Below, in pieces: positions 43,640 to 55,505 of a stretch of DNA of 64,000 nucleotides. The notes under the pieces were generated by a model. The model made no database searches, had not been told where the DNA came from, and saw only the letters and a program-made list of their open reading frames with translations. Both the position numbers and the translations under genes were made by a program. Position 1 is the first letter of the stretch, and each line of letters opens with the position of its first letter. Source of the DNA: Hyparrhenia diplandra (lineage: Eukaryota; Streptophyta; Magnoliopsida; Poales; Poaceae); assembly GCA_015847255.1 (NCBI GenBank), contig JADLZK010009181.1, positions 248,001 through 312,000 on the forward strand, read 5' to 3'.

Positions 43640-44045
43640 CTGATCGAAAACATTTTTAGGTTATTATTACACATGATCAAGTATCTTACTATTACTAATT
43701 GGAGGCTCCACGTTAATCCTCCACGGATGAACTAGAAAAAAGATAAATGCTATAAACTCTCACGTTAATTCGAAACATCGGCCATCCAATCGAAGACTCC
43801 TGTGATAGGTAACCATTGGATCTATTTCATTTATCTACGAAATTACCCCCTATGCCATTACGCACATAAAAAAAAGCCAAAACTATTATTGTTCCTGAAA
43901 AAAAAAAAGTCGGTTATATAAAGAAAATCAAGATGGACATATTTGATTGGTTAATCCCCTATAAAAAAATAATAAAACACGTATGTGGTCTAACCGATCA
44001 GATTAAAAAGATAAATATGTTAAAAAGTAATAAAATACGTTTTTT
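43640..44045. other. AT-rich spacer at a deletion junction
   Basis: No gene recognised. It lies between the LRR remnant and a U block where NLR, kinase and K5 would be expected. Confidence 0.4.
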
Positions 44046-44153
44046 TCTCTGAAGATAGCTTGCATAAAGGATTTAACGCATGTTTTCTCCAAAGCAAAAT
44101 CATTTCACGTGCACCAAATTGCATAAGTAATGGATGCAGCCCCCACAAAGATT
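44046..44153 (-). repeat. Upstream block U, copy 5, left part
   Basis: U landmarks 'tttctccaaagcaaaatcat' and 'cacgtgcaccaaattgcat' are present; the block is cut by the LINE piece and resumes at 45281. Confidence 0.7.
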
Positions 44154-45280
44154 TTTTTAGAAGGGCGGCAAAAAGCTTTTGCCGGATTTTTATTAGACGG
44201 GAACAACAAAAAAGTTACAAAGCCACTGTTTCAACTATTACGACTCTCTAGACTACTCTCACCCTCTACTTGAACTGCACAGAACAAGAACAAAAAACAG
44301 AAAAAGAGAGACTACCAGCCGCCTGCTCTAGAGAAAGAGCCCAGAGGGCCGACTAAGCTACTCGAATTGGGCCTGCCTGAGAAAACCGTGTGCTCGTCGA
44401 GACCACTCGCGATACTTCTCCTGAAGCCATCTTTAAAGTGTTGACCAACCACTCGCAGTCCGTAACTCTTCATCTTCCTTCCACCAACGGGATCTCCGCC
44501 TGCGCCGGTCACCATGAGCGACCATCCCTCGGTCGCTGAGGCCGTGTTTGCCGCCTTCGTCCGTCCCCGGTCGCGGCGGCCCCGTTTGCCGCCACCGTCC
44601 GTCCGCGTTGCAATGGTGCGCCCGGGTGCCCCTGTATGTCTAGATCGGCTTCCAGCGACGGCTCGGATTCCATGGGGGCAAGGCGTTCCGGTACCGACAG
44701 CAACCCGGACGGTGAGGGTCCCCCCAGCAACGACGGTCGTCGGTCCCCATCCCCTCCCAGGTAATCTTCTGGATTCGGTCTTTGGGGCAGGGGCAAACCG
44801 GTTGAAAAAATCCGTGGGCATGTTGGTCCCAAATTGGTTGTCTTGGTTGGTTCGTTCCCCGGTTATTGTCCGGCTCCCTGTTGACTGGTTCCCTTATTTT
44901 TTGCTTCGCATGCCCGATTAGTCCCAGGCGCATAGAGGAACCCTCCCTGAGGCGGAGCCTGTCCAGGACTGGTCCGGCCTATCCCATGTCGAGCTCGGCA
45001 CGTGTGCCCATGGGCGTCACGCCGTTATGAAAAGGTGCACTGCCGGAGAAGATTGCGGTCGCCGGTTTCTTGGATGTCCTATCGAGGTGATCACCAGCTC
45101 AATTCTCTAAACGCAACACTCTGTTCTTAAAATTTATTTTTTGTCGAGATAACCATATCTTGGCCTTCTCACTGTCTTCGATGGTTCGCCACTTATTTGT
45201 AGGAGGAGGTTGATCAGTGCAAGGAAATTCACTGGGTGGATGGTGTTTGGCCAAAGCGTGTGCAGAATACTCTTAAAGGC
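44154..45280 (-). mobile_element. 5'-truncated LINE (1.1 kb) with 8-bp target duplication
   Basis: CAAAGATT flanks the insert (44146-44153 and 45281-45288). The left edge carries poly-T and 'agaagggcggcaaaaagc', the family 3' end also seen in the two ultrashort copies. A minus-strand frame (44821-44312) encodes a Pro/Gly/Arg-rich 169-residue segment with no recognised domain. No reverse transcriptase motif, so either an ORF1 region of a truncated or rearranged copy or a non-autonomous derivative. Confidence 0.7.
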
Positions 45281-46500
45281 CAAAGATTAATCTGCATTCT
45301 TTTTCTTTAGCTTAAGATTAATCTGCATTCTTTGTGCTCTATGTTGAGGCACAGGCCCAATATACATTACAGAACTGAATGAAGATACGCTATGTTGGCT
45401 GATTGGCTTCCTCCTGAACCTGAATGAAAATACAGGGGCATGTTCAGTGTGGAATGACCGACGAGGTGTGACTCTGGCGCTCGACAACGCCTCCACGGGC
45501 AGCCATGTTAGTATCAACAGATCACTGATGCCGGCAACTTGCTGGGCGCCGCCGTCCTGATGAAGGAGAGCGATCCTGGCCTCCGGCTTTAAGCACCAAC
45601 TCTCAGAGGGAGACGGCGGTGCCCAAGGCCCCCAAGCACAGGGGGCCCGGCCGGCAGATGGCATCGACCGCTGGATGCAAGGGACGGAGCAGAGGCTGAC
45701 GGAGTCCCCTGCTCTGCTCGGTCCAGCGGCCTGCTGCCGATCACTCATGGATTGGAAACAGAAGGGCAGTTTGCTTCCTGAACATGAATGGAAATAGAAG
45801 GGCAGTTTCAGACTTTCAGTATAGAGTGGCCAACCGCCCCATCCTTCATCAAGCTCGGGATCAGAATCAGATGGCGTCGGCGGAGTCCCTGTTCGGTCCA
45901 GTGGCCGGTGTCCGATCCCGACAGGGACGACGACGTGCTGCTGCCATGTTCACATGTATCGTGCCAATTCAGTTTCACTTGCTGGTACGCATGAATGGAA
46001 TAATAATATAAAAAAAAAAAGTAGAGGCACAAGACGAGATAAATAGAAAACTTACATGAGGGAGGGGAAGAGACGACGGAGACCTCATCACTCCTATATG
46101 TTGTATGGCAATCAAGAATCAACATGCGTTTTTGCCTCCTTTCATTTGAGTCAATCGGTACTACGGATGCATCTGGACCAAGACAGACAAGATTGAGGTC
46201 TCATTTCAGTTGACAAGTTGCTCAGTTCATCCACCACAAGAAGGCTCCTCCATACCATAGCTGTGGAAGAAACAAAATTAGCAGAAACGCATTGGAAGAG
46301 ATCATTGCATATTTATCTCAGCTGCATAGAAAACTGATTTCAACCTCTCCTGAAGCTGTAGGCAGAACAGACAACGCATAGGATCCTACGCCAACCCAAG
46401 CCTGACAATGGCAGAGCAGCAGCATCCAGAGAAATATTTCCACCTGTTTCAGCCATTTTTTAAGACAATACCTACAAAATAAAATAGCATCATGTCATTT
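45281..46500 (-). repeat. U-F junction and F block of the NLR-C unit
   Basis: A short U stub (45281-45340) joins F at 'tgtgctctatgttgaggcac'. F continues with the GC-rich core (45470-45750), the donor sub-block (45940-46090; donor near 46053) and the distal sub-block (46085-46500). Confidence 0.65.
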
Positions 46501-47739
46501 TACATGACAAAGTTTCACAAGTGTTTAGTTAGTCATTCTTCTTTTTACAGATCTTGTGTGATATTTCAGAAAAATATTATGGTTTCACAATTGCGTCTGC
46601 TATTTGAAAATTCAGTGATCAAAACTGACTGTTGACTGCCCACCTCTGAGGCTTCAATAGTTACTGAAATATGGGCGAAGCAAAGGGCCCATTATGCACA
46701 ATCAGTTATGCAATTTGACAAGTGCAAGTAAGAAAGAATAGAAATCACCATGCCCGAGCAACAGATCGGTCCTATATTCAGAAAATAAATGAGAATAATA
46801 GAGTTTGAGCTAATAAATATTATAGCTAAGAATGCTAATAAGTAAGAAGTACCTCAGGTGCTCAAGTCAACATAGAAACTTTACTAAGAATCAAAGCAAA
46901 CCTCTGCCCACAAATTTTACTGCAGTATTGGATTGCAGGATATTGAGTTGCAGTGCAAGAAGGCAATTGTGCATAGTATGAGAAAAGTGAAAAAATGAAG
47001 AGTCGTACAGAATATAATTTATTAAAGGAACTATATATGGGTATATACAATCATGTACAACATAAAAAAACACATTTTAAAATGTGGTTGTTACCGGTTG
47101 TAGAAGTAGTGCCAACAATTTTTGTCAGATCCAGGAGACATGGGAAGACTGAAGCCATTTTTATTGCTGGGCTGTCTTTTGCTAAGAGTGCAAACCTTTG
47201 ACTAGAAAATAAATGCTACAATGGCATCCATATTTCAGTAATTCTTCCAAGATTCAGAATGACAAGGCAGGAATATGATAAAGATATTCACCTGATCAAC
47301 AAACATATATAGGGCCATTGTTAGGCACGAAACATAGGTCATCAGTAAGGGAAAAGTAAATAAATAACTAGATCTAGCATAAAAAAAGCAGGCAACATGA
47401 TAATCATGCAAATAGTTGTATAAGGCTACAAAAGCGATTTTATGGGCACTTACTAATCTGATGGACACGGTGGAAGGTATGTGCAGAGGTATTCATGTTT
47501 TTGAATTCAGAATTGTTAATGGATAAAGTGAAAAAAACAAAGGATAGAATAATGCAGAATTTGAAGAAGTGCCCCGCACAACAGATAAAATCGAAGCGCA
47601 GACTACCACGAAGAAAACATCAATCATGGCCAAATAAAGAAGACAAGAATCACTGGGGTTTATTGGGTTAGGGAGAAGCAAGGGAAATTGATAGGTGGGA
47701 AGTTCGACCTCTTTCTTACCTTGGGTTTGTCGGGCATAT
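46501..47739. other. 3' flank of NLR-C
   Basis: AT-rich, paralogous to 22961-24333. It has the conserved exon-like block with donor TCCATCAGATTA|GTAAGTGCC near 47454. No coding frame. Confidence 0.45.
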
Positions 47740-50700
47740 GCTATTGGAATGATATTTATCAACTTGCGGCATTGTCTCCTTAGCTCCCTCGCTTTGGTCA
47801 TTTGCCAACATATACTTCTCGCAGCGAACTTGGAAGGTCATCCACCTCGGGTAGCTTAACCGGATGGCTGGGCGTATTCGATGTTTAATACTTGCGGTGA
47901 ATCGGGAGGCAATCCTTGGGCGTGATCGCATTTTTGGACAATCGTTGATATCCAACTCCTCCGGTGAACTTGGGAGGACATCCTTGTGTAGCATCACGGA
48001 TTGCTTTGCACCCATGGATCGGTAACCTCTTGAGGTTGTGGAGTCCATGTAGCCGTTTAGGGAGGGACTGCAGGTTGTCGCAGGAATAAAATGTGACATC
48101 CTCGAGGGAGTTGACGAACAGAAGGGCCTCTTGCCCCTCTGTGAAGCACTCCACCTTATTATCATCAGAAATTTCCAAATTGGTGAGCGAGGAGAAGAGC
48201 AGGCTACGACGAATGGCCGCAACAGTGCTGAATCCAGCCACATCCTCTATCTTTGAGATTGCAGTTTGGAGGAACAGGATGCAATCTCCTGTTCATGCAC
48301 ATTTGAGGGATCGAAATCAACAAAGAAATCGGGCGTTTCACGGGACGGATAATTTGGTGAGGTGGCCTTGGGTGAGGAGAGGCAACAATCCCACGCCTCT
48401 TAAATCCCCACATTGATTTATGAATAAACTTGTGAGAGAGGTGAGGTTTGATAGAGGCACCATCGTATCCATGCCCATCGCTCCCCAAATATTAAGGTAT
48501 TCCAGGGGAGTTGGGGAAGGGGAAAGAAGAAGAGAAGGATGAAGACGAGTAGTTGGACGGGGAGTTTGGGGCAATTCATGATTCCCACCTGTCGTAAGGA
48601 GGTCGAGCTTGGAGCCCTCCTCCTCTCCCACCCGTTTGTCCATCTTCGTTCTTTGTCGTCATGTGGTTTGGAGCAGAGTGTCATTTCTGGGCATGCCCAG
48701 ATGTGCAACCTCTCGGAGCCCGAGAGGCAAAATCAACATGCCGTGTTGTTACGCTTCGATGTGATTGTTTCATCCTCTCGCTCTTGGGTCTTCTTTGTTG
48801 GCTCATTTTATTAGTCGAAGATGATGATGATAGCCCGGGTGTTTTACATTTGCTCGCTGCCCCGTCACATTCACGCCCAGCCCTATCACCCGGTTCTCAC
48901 AATGCCACAACTTCAGATATGAGAGCTTTGGTAAGTACGTGAGTCCTGTTACCTGCTTCCCACAATAATACTGAGTTCAAAACTGAGAGCTTCGGTAAGT
49001 AGGTGAATAGTCCGTGTTAACTCCTTCCCACTAGCATTCCACTTCTCTATGGTCAACTCTTCAATTGGAAACTAGTATTTGACATGGTGTCGGCTTCAGT
49101 AAATGGAAAGACATTACTCAAACAAGACATCCATAGGATCCTTAGGGATGATAGCATTTGTATGTAACACAGTGGCAGGAATTGGCAAGCAACTCATGGT
49201 CAACTCCACCGATCCGGTTAGATTATGAAAATTTAGCACATTCCAAAATGTGCTATCATTTGTATACTTCTTTCCTTCAATGGTCAAACTATATTCATAT
49301 CCATTTTTAATTTTAGAAACCAATTTACCAAAATATGAACTTCCAGTTCCTTCTATATTAAAAGAGCAGGGAGCTTCACTCCAAGGAACGGGGGGGAATG
49401 ACAATAGCTTTGGACAGTTTGTAATCTTTAGCTCCGAGAGTCTAGGAAATAAATTTGATTACCTCTTTTTCCTTGTTGGCAGCAAGCAATATGTTGAAAT
49501 GACAACTCCACAAGTTGAGGGCAATCCTTAATGATAAGCACTTCCAAGCAAGGAAACAACCAACAAGGAGAATGCACAACCCATTTCTCAAACATAATAA
49601 GGTTACAAAGCTCTAGCCTTCTCAAATTACCAAACCTTTCTTTAGGGGTATTGGATGAAAGTTCTTCACGAGGCACATTAACTAGCCACAACTCTCCTAT
49701 AGGAGGAAAATTTTTCCAAGCTACACCTTCTATACGAGAGATTCCAGATTTTTAACAGACAAGGCTAGTACCAAGCCATGAAGGACAAGAGGTTCCCCAA
49801 TGACCTTCAACGGATAACTTTTGAAGATTGCTACTTGGCCTAAGCTTTTCTAGAACATGTTCTTCTAGTGTGGAATCACTGGTACATTGGTGAACAGTAT
49901 TCCAATGTAATATCAGCTCATGTATTTGGCCTTTTGCAACAATTTTGCTTCATCTGCCTCTTCCTTGACTTGAACATTTTCAAGATCATAAATGCTCAAT
50001 GATCCACGAAGGTCTACCAACTGCCCTATCTCCCTTAGCTCAAAAACCTTGCTCTTTTCGTTTGACCACAAATCTACGCAACTCTTGTAATGATTTTAAT
50101 TTTCCAACATTAGCAATGCCAGCGTGTGTTGCACCATTTGCAACAAGAAAATGACGCAGTTTCACAAGGTTGCTCATATCTTGTGGTGGATCAATAATAA
50201 TATTGCCACAGTGTGCTACATCTAGGACCATCATGTGATAAAAGCTGGAAATTTTATTTGGAAATCTTACATGGTATTCAAAAGAACTTTCAATCCAAAG
50301 ATAGCGAAGATGGATCAGATAATAAAAGTTGTGCAATAAATCTTTCACATCATAGGATGCTCCCGATAGAAAGACAAGACGAAAGGCTTTTGCTTCCCTA
50401 AATAAATCACCAAAAGTTTTCACAAAGCAGCCATGGTGTTCCCCAAATATCATCAAAGTTCGTAGTTTTTCAACTTTTAGTCTTGTACCCAATGTAGTGA
50501 AATCCTCAACCCAATTTTTTTGAGAGTCGGCCGATCCTTCACATTGGTATGATCAATGTTGATAGACAAGTGACGGATTGATGGAAGGACTTTTAAGGAG
50601 CTAATCATTTGAGATTGAGAACTATTTATGCTAAGACATTCAAGTGATGAAACTTTCCGTGCTAAGTCATGTAAGAGATCATGAATGGCGTAATAAGTTA

Positions 50701-51337
50701 TTCCATGTTTCCCCTCTTTCTTTTCCAAAAAACCATAATTAACCAACTCAGTCAAATGACTTTGTCCAATATCTTCAACTCTTTTATTTTCAGCATGTGC
50801 TGAATGCAAAACTTCAAGTCCTATCCGAAGTTAATTAGCTCTTCTTTTTTTGAATTTGTAATCTTGTGGAAACAAAGCACAATAGGAGAAACACCGTTGA
50901 AGTTTGAGAAGGTAGGTAATCAAAAGCTCAACTTCATTGCAACCATAATGTCATTCTTGCCGCTACTATGATCCCATTCCTTACTTTCTAAGATTCTTGT
51001 CCAAGTGAACCAAGTCAAGTTGGGTTTTCAACAATCTACCGACATTTTTTTGCTTTTGCAAGAGGGAGCCCTTTAGTTTTTCAACTATCTTAAACCCAGT
51101 TTCAAGTAAGGATGAGTGGTCCTTTCTAGATTGATCATAATGACCAAAGACAATTTCCAGGAATAATTCCTTAAATTCTTCATGTTCTATACCTTGCAAA
51201 CATATTGAACGATCATTTTTCCGATCCATTATGTGTGCCTTTGCTTTGAAACCGTGTTGTGACTATAATTACATTACCCTCGTACTTGTGATTTTTGAAA
51301 TGGCACCGTGTAGTCGTTTCCATTCATCCTCATCATC
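47740..51337 (-). pseudogene. NLR-C, 3' portion (NB-ARC end and LRR)
   Basis: Fragments on the minus strand read RNBS-B-like ITTR/TTRF (about 51260, shifted), 51229-50981 (GLPL region, decayed), 50809-50477 (IHDLLHDLA), 50492-50040 (KLRTLMIFGEHHGCFVK, LRYLWIES), then LRR pieces at 49691-49428, 49404-49114, 48643-48338 and 48241-47885. The last ends near RRQCRKLINIIP at 47760. There are at least eight frame changes. In one place NLR-C keeps the original frame where NLR-A has its first frameshift (NMSNLVKLRHF-type segment near 50180), which makes it a useful reference for that lesion. Confidence 0.85.
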
Positions 51338-51351
51338 GCAGTCCCATATAT
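51338..51351. repeat. LINE target-site duplication, left copy
   Basis: GCAGTCCCATATAT, identical to 58854-58867, and part of the NLR coding sequence just after the kinase-2 motif. Confidence 0.9.
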
Positions 51352-51559
51352 TTTTTTTTTTTTGAAACGAACCGGCGTAAGAGCTGCCTGTTATATTAAA
51401 AGAAGGGTTCGCCGGGACGGCGCGGACACAAACCAAAGCTAAAAAGCTAAAAACAAGGAAGAAGAAACTTTACAAAACTTTACAAAACTTTACAAACACA
51501 AGCCGGACTCAAGAGGGCGGGCGGAAAAGCGCTGCTAGGTGCTTTGCACCGGCTAGCTT

Positions 51560-54500
51560 CCACAAGCTCGCCTCGTCTTTTGATCCTTTGAAGAACGACG
51601 AAGTTTGGCACCTCTTTCCTTTGAAAGACTCTCGCATTCCTCTCCTTCCATTTCCCAAACTACTAGCATGAGCAAGCTCCTAACTCCTTTCCCGCTTAGT
51701 GCCGGTGCGTTGCCCAAAGTTGACCACCAAGTGTGCAGAGATTGGCCGTGCGGCCAATAGGTTGGTTGGAGGCTTTTTGACGCGACCGGTGGCAACCGCT
51801 CCCATAATCTCCGGCAAACCTGCACTCAACAAAAAGGTGAACACCGTCTCCGGTGCGACCGCAAAGTGTGCAGAGGTGTTGGTTTGGCGATTGCGCTCCT
51901 CCGAGTCCGTCCCGCAGTCCAAATTCGTTTTTGGATCGCAAGCAAGCCGGCGAAGAATTTGCATTTGGGCGGGGCCCAAGGCTTCCAAATCATTGCTTCA
52001 AATTTGGTCAGTCTTTGCTCCTAGGAAGGCGTGCATAATACGCCGAGGAAGCCGTGTATTCTCCTCTCGGATGCAAACTTCCGTGATATAGTATCCGGGA
52101 CATTTGGCGTCGGTGTTTTGTGCTACCTCTTGCCACAAAGTGCGGACGGGTCGCGAAGTGCGTTGGTGTGAAATCACGATGGTGGGGTTGATGCATCCGA
52201 TCCGCTTGTTGCTCAATAGGCCTTGTTGTAACGTCATGTTCTTCCTTTTGGAGATGGAGTATAATCCAGAGCTATGTCACATGGCCGTTGGCCGCGGATC
52301 CACGATGTTGACGAGAATAGCACCTTGGCACCATCACCAATTGTGACAGTTGTGGACGCCGCAAATAATTGTTTGTCCATTGTTTTTGTGCATGGAGTTT
52401 GGACGCTAGGCTTTCCCCGGCAACCATTGTCGCCACAGCCATCTTAGGCGCAACGCTCGCGCAAATTTCCCGAGATGGAGTATACCCAAGCCTCCCGATT
52501 TCTTTGGCCTTGCCGATCTTGGCCGATTGACCTTGCACTTTCCTCCGGTTAAAATTTCGCCCCGCCCATAAGAATTTTTTTCCGTTGATGGTCGATGTCC
52601 GCGAGCGTCCCCACCAGCGCACGCCTTGATCGGTGAGGAAGTACACCGCCAGGCTTTGTGAGCACCGCTTTGACTAGCGTGAGACGGCCCGCATGGTTTA
52701 TGTGTCGCCCGTTCCAGATCGAGATTTTGTTGATCGCCTTGTCGACCAAAGGTTGGAAGTCAACCCTCCTCGGCCTCAATGGAGTTAGCGGCAGTCCTAG
52801 GTACTTGGTCGGAAACTCGTTGTGCTCACAGGGGAGCCGGCCGGGATCTCATCCAGATTCGCCGCCGCAACGAATCGGGATTACCGTCGATTCACGGAAA
52901 TTTGTTTTTAATCCCGAGACTTCTCCGAACATGGCAAGTAGCCGTGATAGGGACAAGACATCTTTTCTCATTGGCTTGATGAAAATCGCCGTGTCATCGG
53001 CATACATGGAGACTCTCAATTGGGTGGTACGCCCCCGCAGCTTGGATAGGTGCCCCTTCTCGGTTGCTAGTTCCGGGAGTTTTCGTAGAGGCTCCATTGC
53101 AATGACAAAGAGTAAGGGAGATAGCGGGTCACCCCGTCGAAGTCCTCTTCCATGCCCGATTGGGGCGCCGGGGATGCCATTGAGCAGTACTCTTGTTGTG
53201 GAGGTGGAAAGCGGGTCGCGACCCGCCTCGCCAACGAGTTGGGAAGCCCAGCCGCCTAGGAGGTTCAGCAGTACTCCCATCTAACCGAGTCGAAGGCTTT
53301 GGTGATGTCCAAACTTTAGGAAGATAGCCGCTTGCCTTGTCCCGTGATACCGCCGGACCGCATTGTGCACAGACCATGAAGTTGTCGTGGATGCTTTTTA
53401 ATGAACGCACTCGCGATTTGGAGACCAACGAGGGGGATGACATGTGTGGCGCTAGTCTCAAAGCTAGCACTTTTGCCATTATTTTCGCGAAGGAGTGTAT
53501 AAGGTCGATGGGCCTGAAATCCCCTATCGCCCGCGCCCGTCTTTTTGGGGATCAGGGACGACGGTTGCCGAGTTAACAACTGGAAGTTCTCAGATCCTCG
53601 GGTCATGGAAAGCGTTTGCCGCTCTCGTGATGTCACCTTTGACGATGTCCCAGCAGCTTTCGAAGAAGGCTCCCGTGAAGCCATCCGCCCCGGTGCTTTG
53701 TCACCGGCATCCGATTGATTGCCTTTGCTAATTCCTCTTCACTGAACTCAGCATCCGTGCCTCGTGAGGTCGTTTCGCACCATGCCGAGGTCATCCCGCT
53801 TTATATCAAAGTGTCTCGGGGCTGGACGCCCCATGACTTCTCGTGAAGTGGTTGTGAATCATAGCCGCTTTGTCTTCGTGGGCTTAATGCCCATCCGCTC
53901 CCTTGCCCGAGTCTCTCGAATGTGATTTTTCCTCCTACGTGCGTTTACTCGCCTGTGGAAATACTTTGTGTTTGCGCCCCCTAATTTTATCAGAGAGACT
54001 CTTGATGCTTGCCGGCTGCGGGCTCTTTCTACAACAGCGAGACCCAAAACTTTCTTTTTTTAGCCTCGCCCTTAGGCTAGCCTCCTCCGCCGTGAGTGCT
54101 CGGCTTTCCTGAGCGATGTCTAGCCTAAGGATGATCTCCTGCGCCATGAAAAATAATTTCTTGCCGTCCGAGACGGTTTCCTTGCTCCACGCCTCAGGTT
54201 CTTTGCCGTTGTTTGGAGCTTGTGGTACAAAAATGTGGAACGGCTCGTGGTGGCTGGTTGGCGCATCCCATGACCGCTTGACCACCTCTTTGAACCCGGG
54301 CAGTTTCGCCCGGAAGTTCTCGAATTTAAAAGATCTCGCCTTCGGGACCGGACTGGTCTGCTAGCAAAAGCGGCAGTGGTCCGAAAGCGAGGTCGACAGC
54401 GCCGCGTTCAGTACATGGTTACTGAAGGTGGTATCCCAGTCCGCGTTAAAAGAAGCGGTCGAGCCTTGCCAAGGTTGGCGTTTGCCTCTCGTTGCTCCAA

Positions 54501-55075
54501 GTGAACTTTCTGTTTTGCAGGCTCAGTTCCGTTAGTTCACAGTCATCGATTGCCTCTCGGAACTGTCGCATTAGATTGGGGCTCAATCTCGTGTTGTTCT
54601 TGTCAGAAGCTTTGTAAATTAAGTTGAAGTCGCCCGTGATCAACCATCTCGTGCCCGGCGGCGGCTTGATCGATTTTAATTCCTGTAGAAATGTTGGTTT
54701 GCATGCTCTGCGCGAAGGTCCATAGACCACTGTCAGCAGGAAGGGGGCATCCATTTCTACGAGGTTCACCGCCGTAGAGAGGTGGTATTCCCCTGAGAAA
54801 AAGTTTGTACAGGTAGCCTTGTTCTCGTTCCACAGGATGGCGATTCCTCCCCTTGTTTGCGACGGGCCTGTGGCCGGCTTGTATGCAGATTGTCGAAGCC
54901 GGTAACCCCCTAGGTATGTGGCGTCGAGCTGGCAAAGCTCAGCAAGCTTCGTTTCTTGCAAGCACGCAATGTTGCAGGTGGTTGTTGCCAGCAGCTGGTG
55001 AACGGTGTCCCTTCTTGCTTGTTGATTTAAGCCACGCACATTCCATGATAGTATATCCAGGCTTACTTTATCCAT
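51560..55075 (-). pseudogene. LINE ORF2: endonuclease and reverse transcriptase, frameshifted
   Basis: The ORF starts MDKVSLDILSWNVRGLN at 55075. The apurinic-type endonuclease domain runs to about 54446 with LQETK and TGDFN motifs intact in one 209-codon frame. It continues in other frames at 54285-53935 and 53684-53129. The reverse transcriptase core is at 53280-52849 with the catalytic YADDTAIF and GLRRGDPLSPLLF blocks. Near the end, 51941-51696 keeps CTLCG...VHLFVECRF, a C-terminal zinc-binding reverse-transcriptase-associated region. In an intact element this protein nicks DNA and copies its own RNA at the target. Here at least five frame changes prevent that. Confidence 0.85.
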
Positions 55076-55505
55076 GTGTTAACATAACGAGGCTCTGTGG
55101 TTTGTTCAGCACCTTGCGCCGGCTGCAGTAACAGTTGCAGCAAGGGTTGCAGCATTGGAGCAAAAATAAGGCGCAAACAAAGGTGTAGATAAGCAGTCCA
55201 CCGAGCGGATTGCAGAATGCATTGCAACAATCAACATCAGAGTTCAACATGAAGTACAACACAAGGTGTCCATCAGTAGCGACGACAATGAGCGACACTG
55301 GCTCAGCATGATGGGCAGCGGTGAGCGGCACAGGCTCGACATGCACGACGGCGAGCATCGAAGGCTCTAAACAAACGACGATGATGAGCGACGCAGGCTC
55401 AACAGAAACGACGATAACGGGAGCAGCGCAGGCTCCAATAGTTCAGACAAGTTGCAATGCATATTGGAAACTAAAAGTGCTCATGGAGACGCCAGGCCGC
55501 CGGCT

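Noticed and set aside
52849..53280. Reverse transcriptase with YADD, possibly viral or pararetroviral
   Set aside because: The endonuclease upstream, poly-A tail, 14-bp target duplication and C-terminal zinc finger identify an L1-type LINE; no capsid, movement or protease motifs are present.
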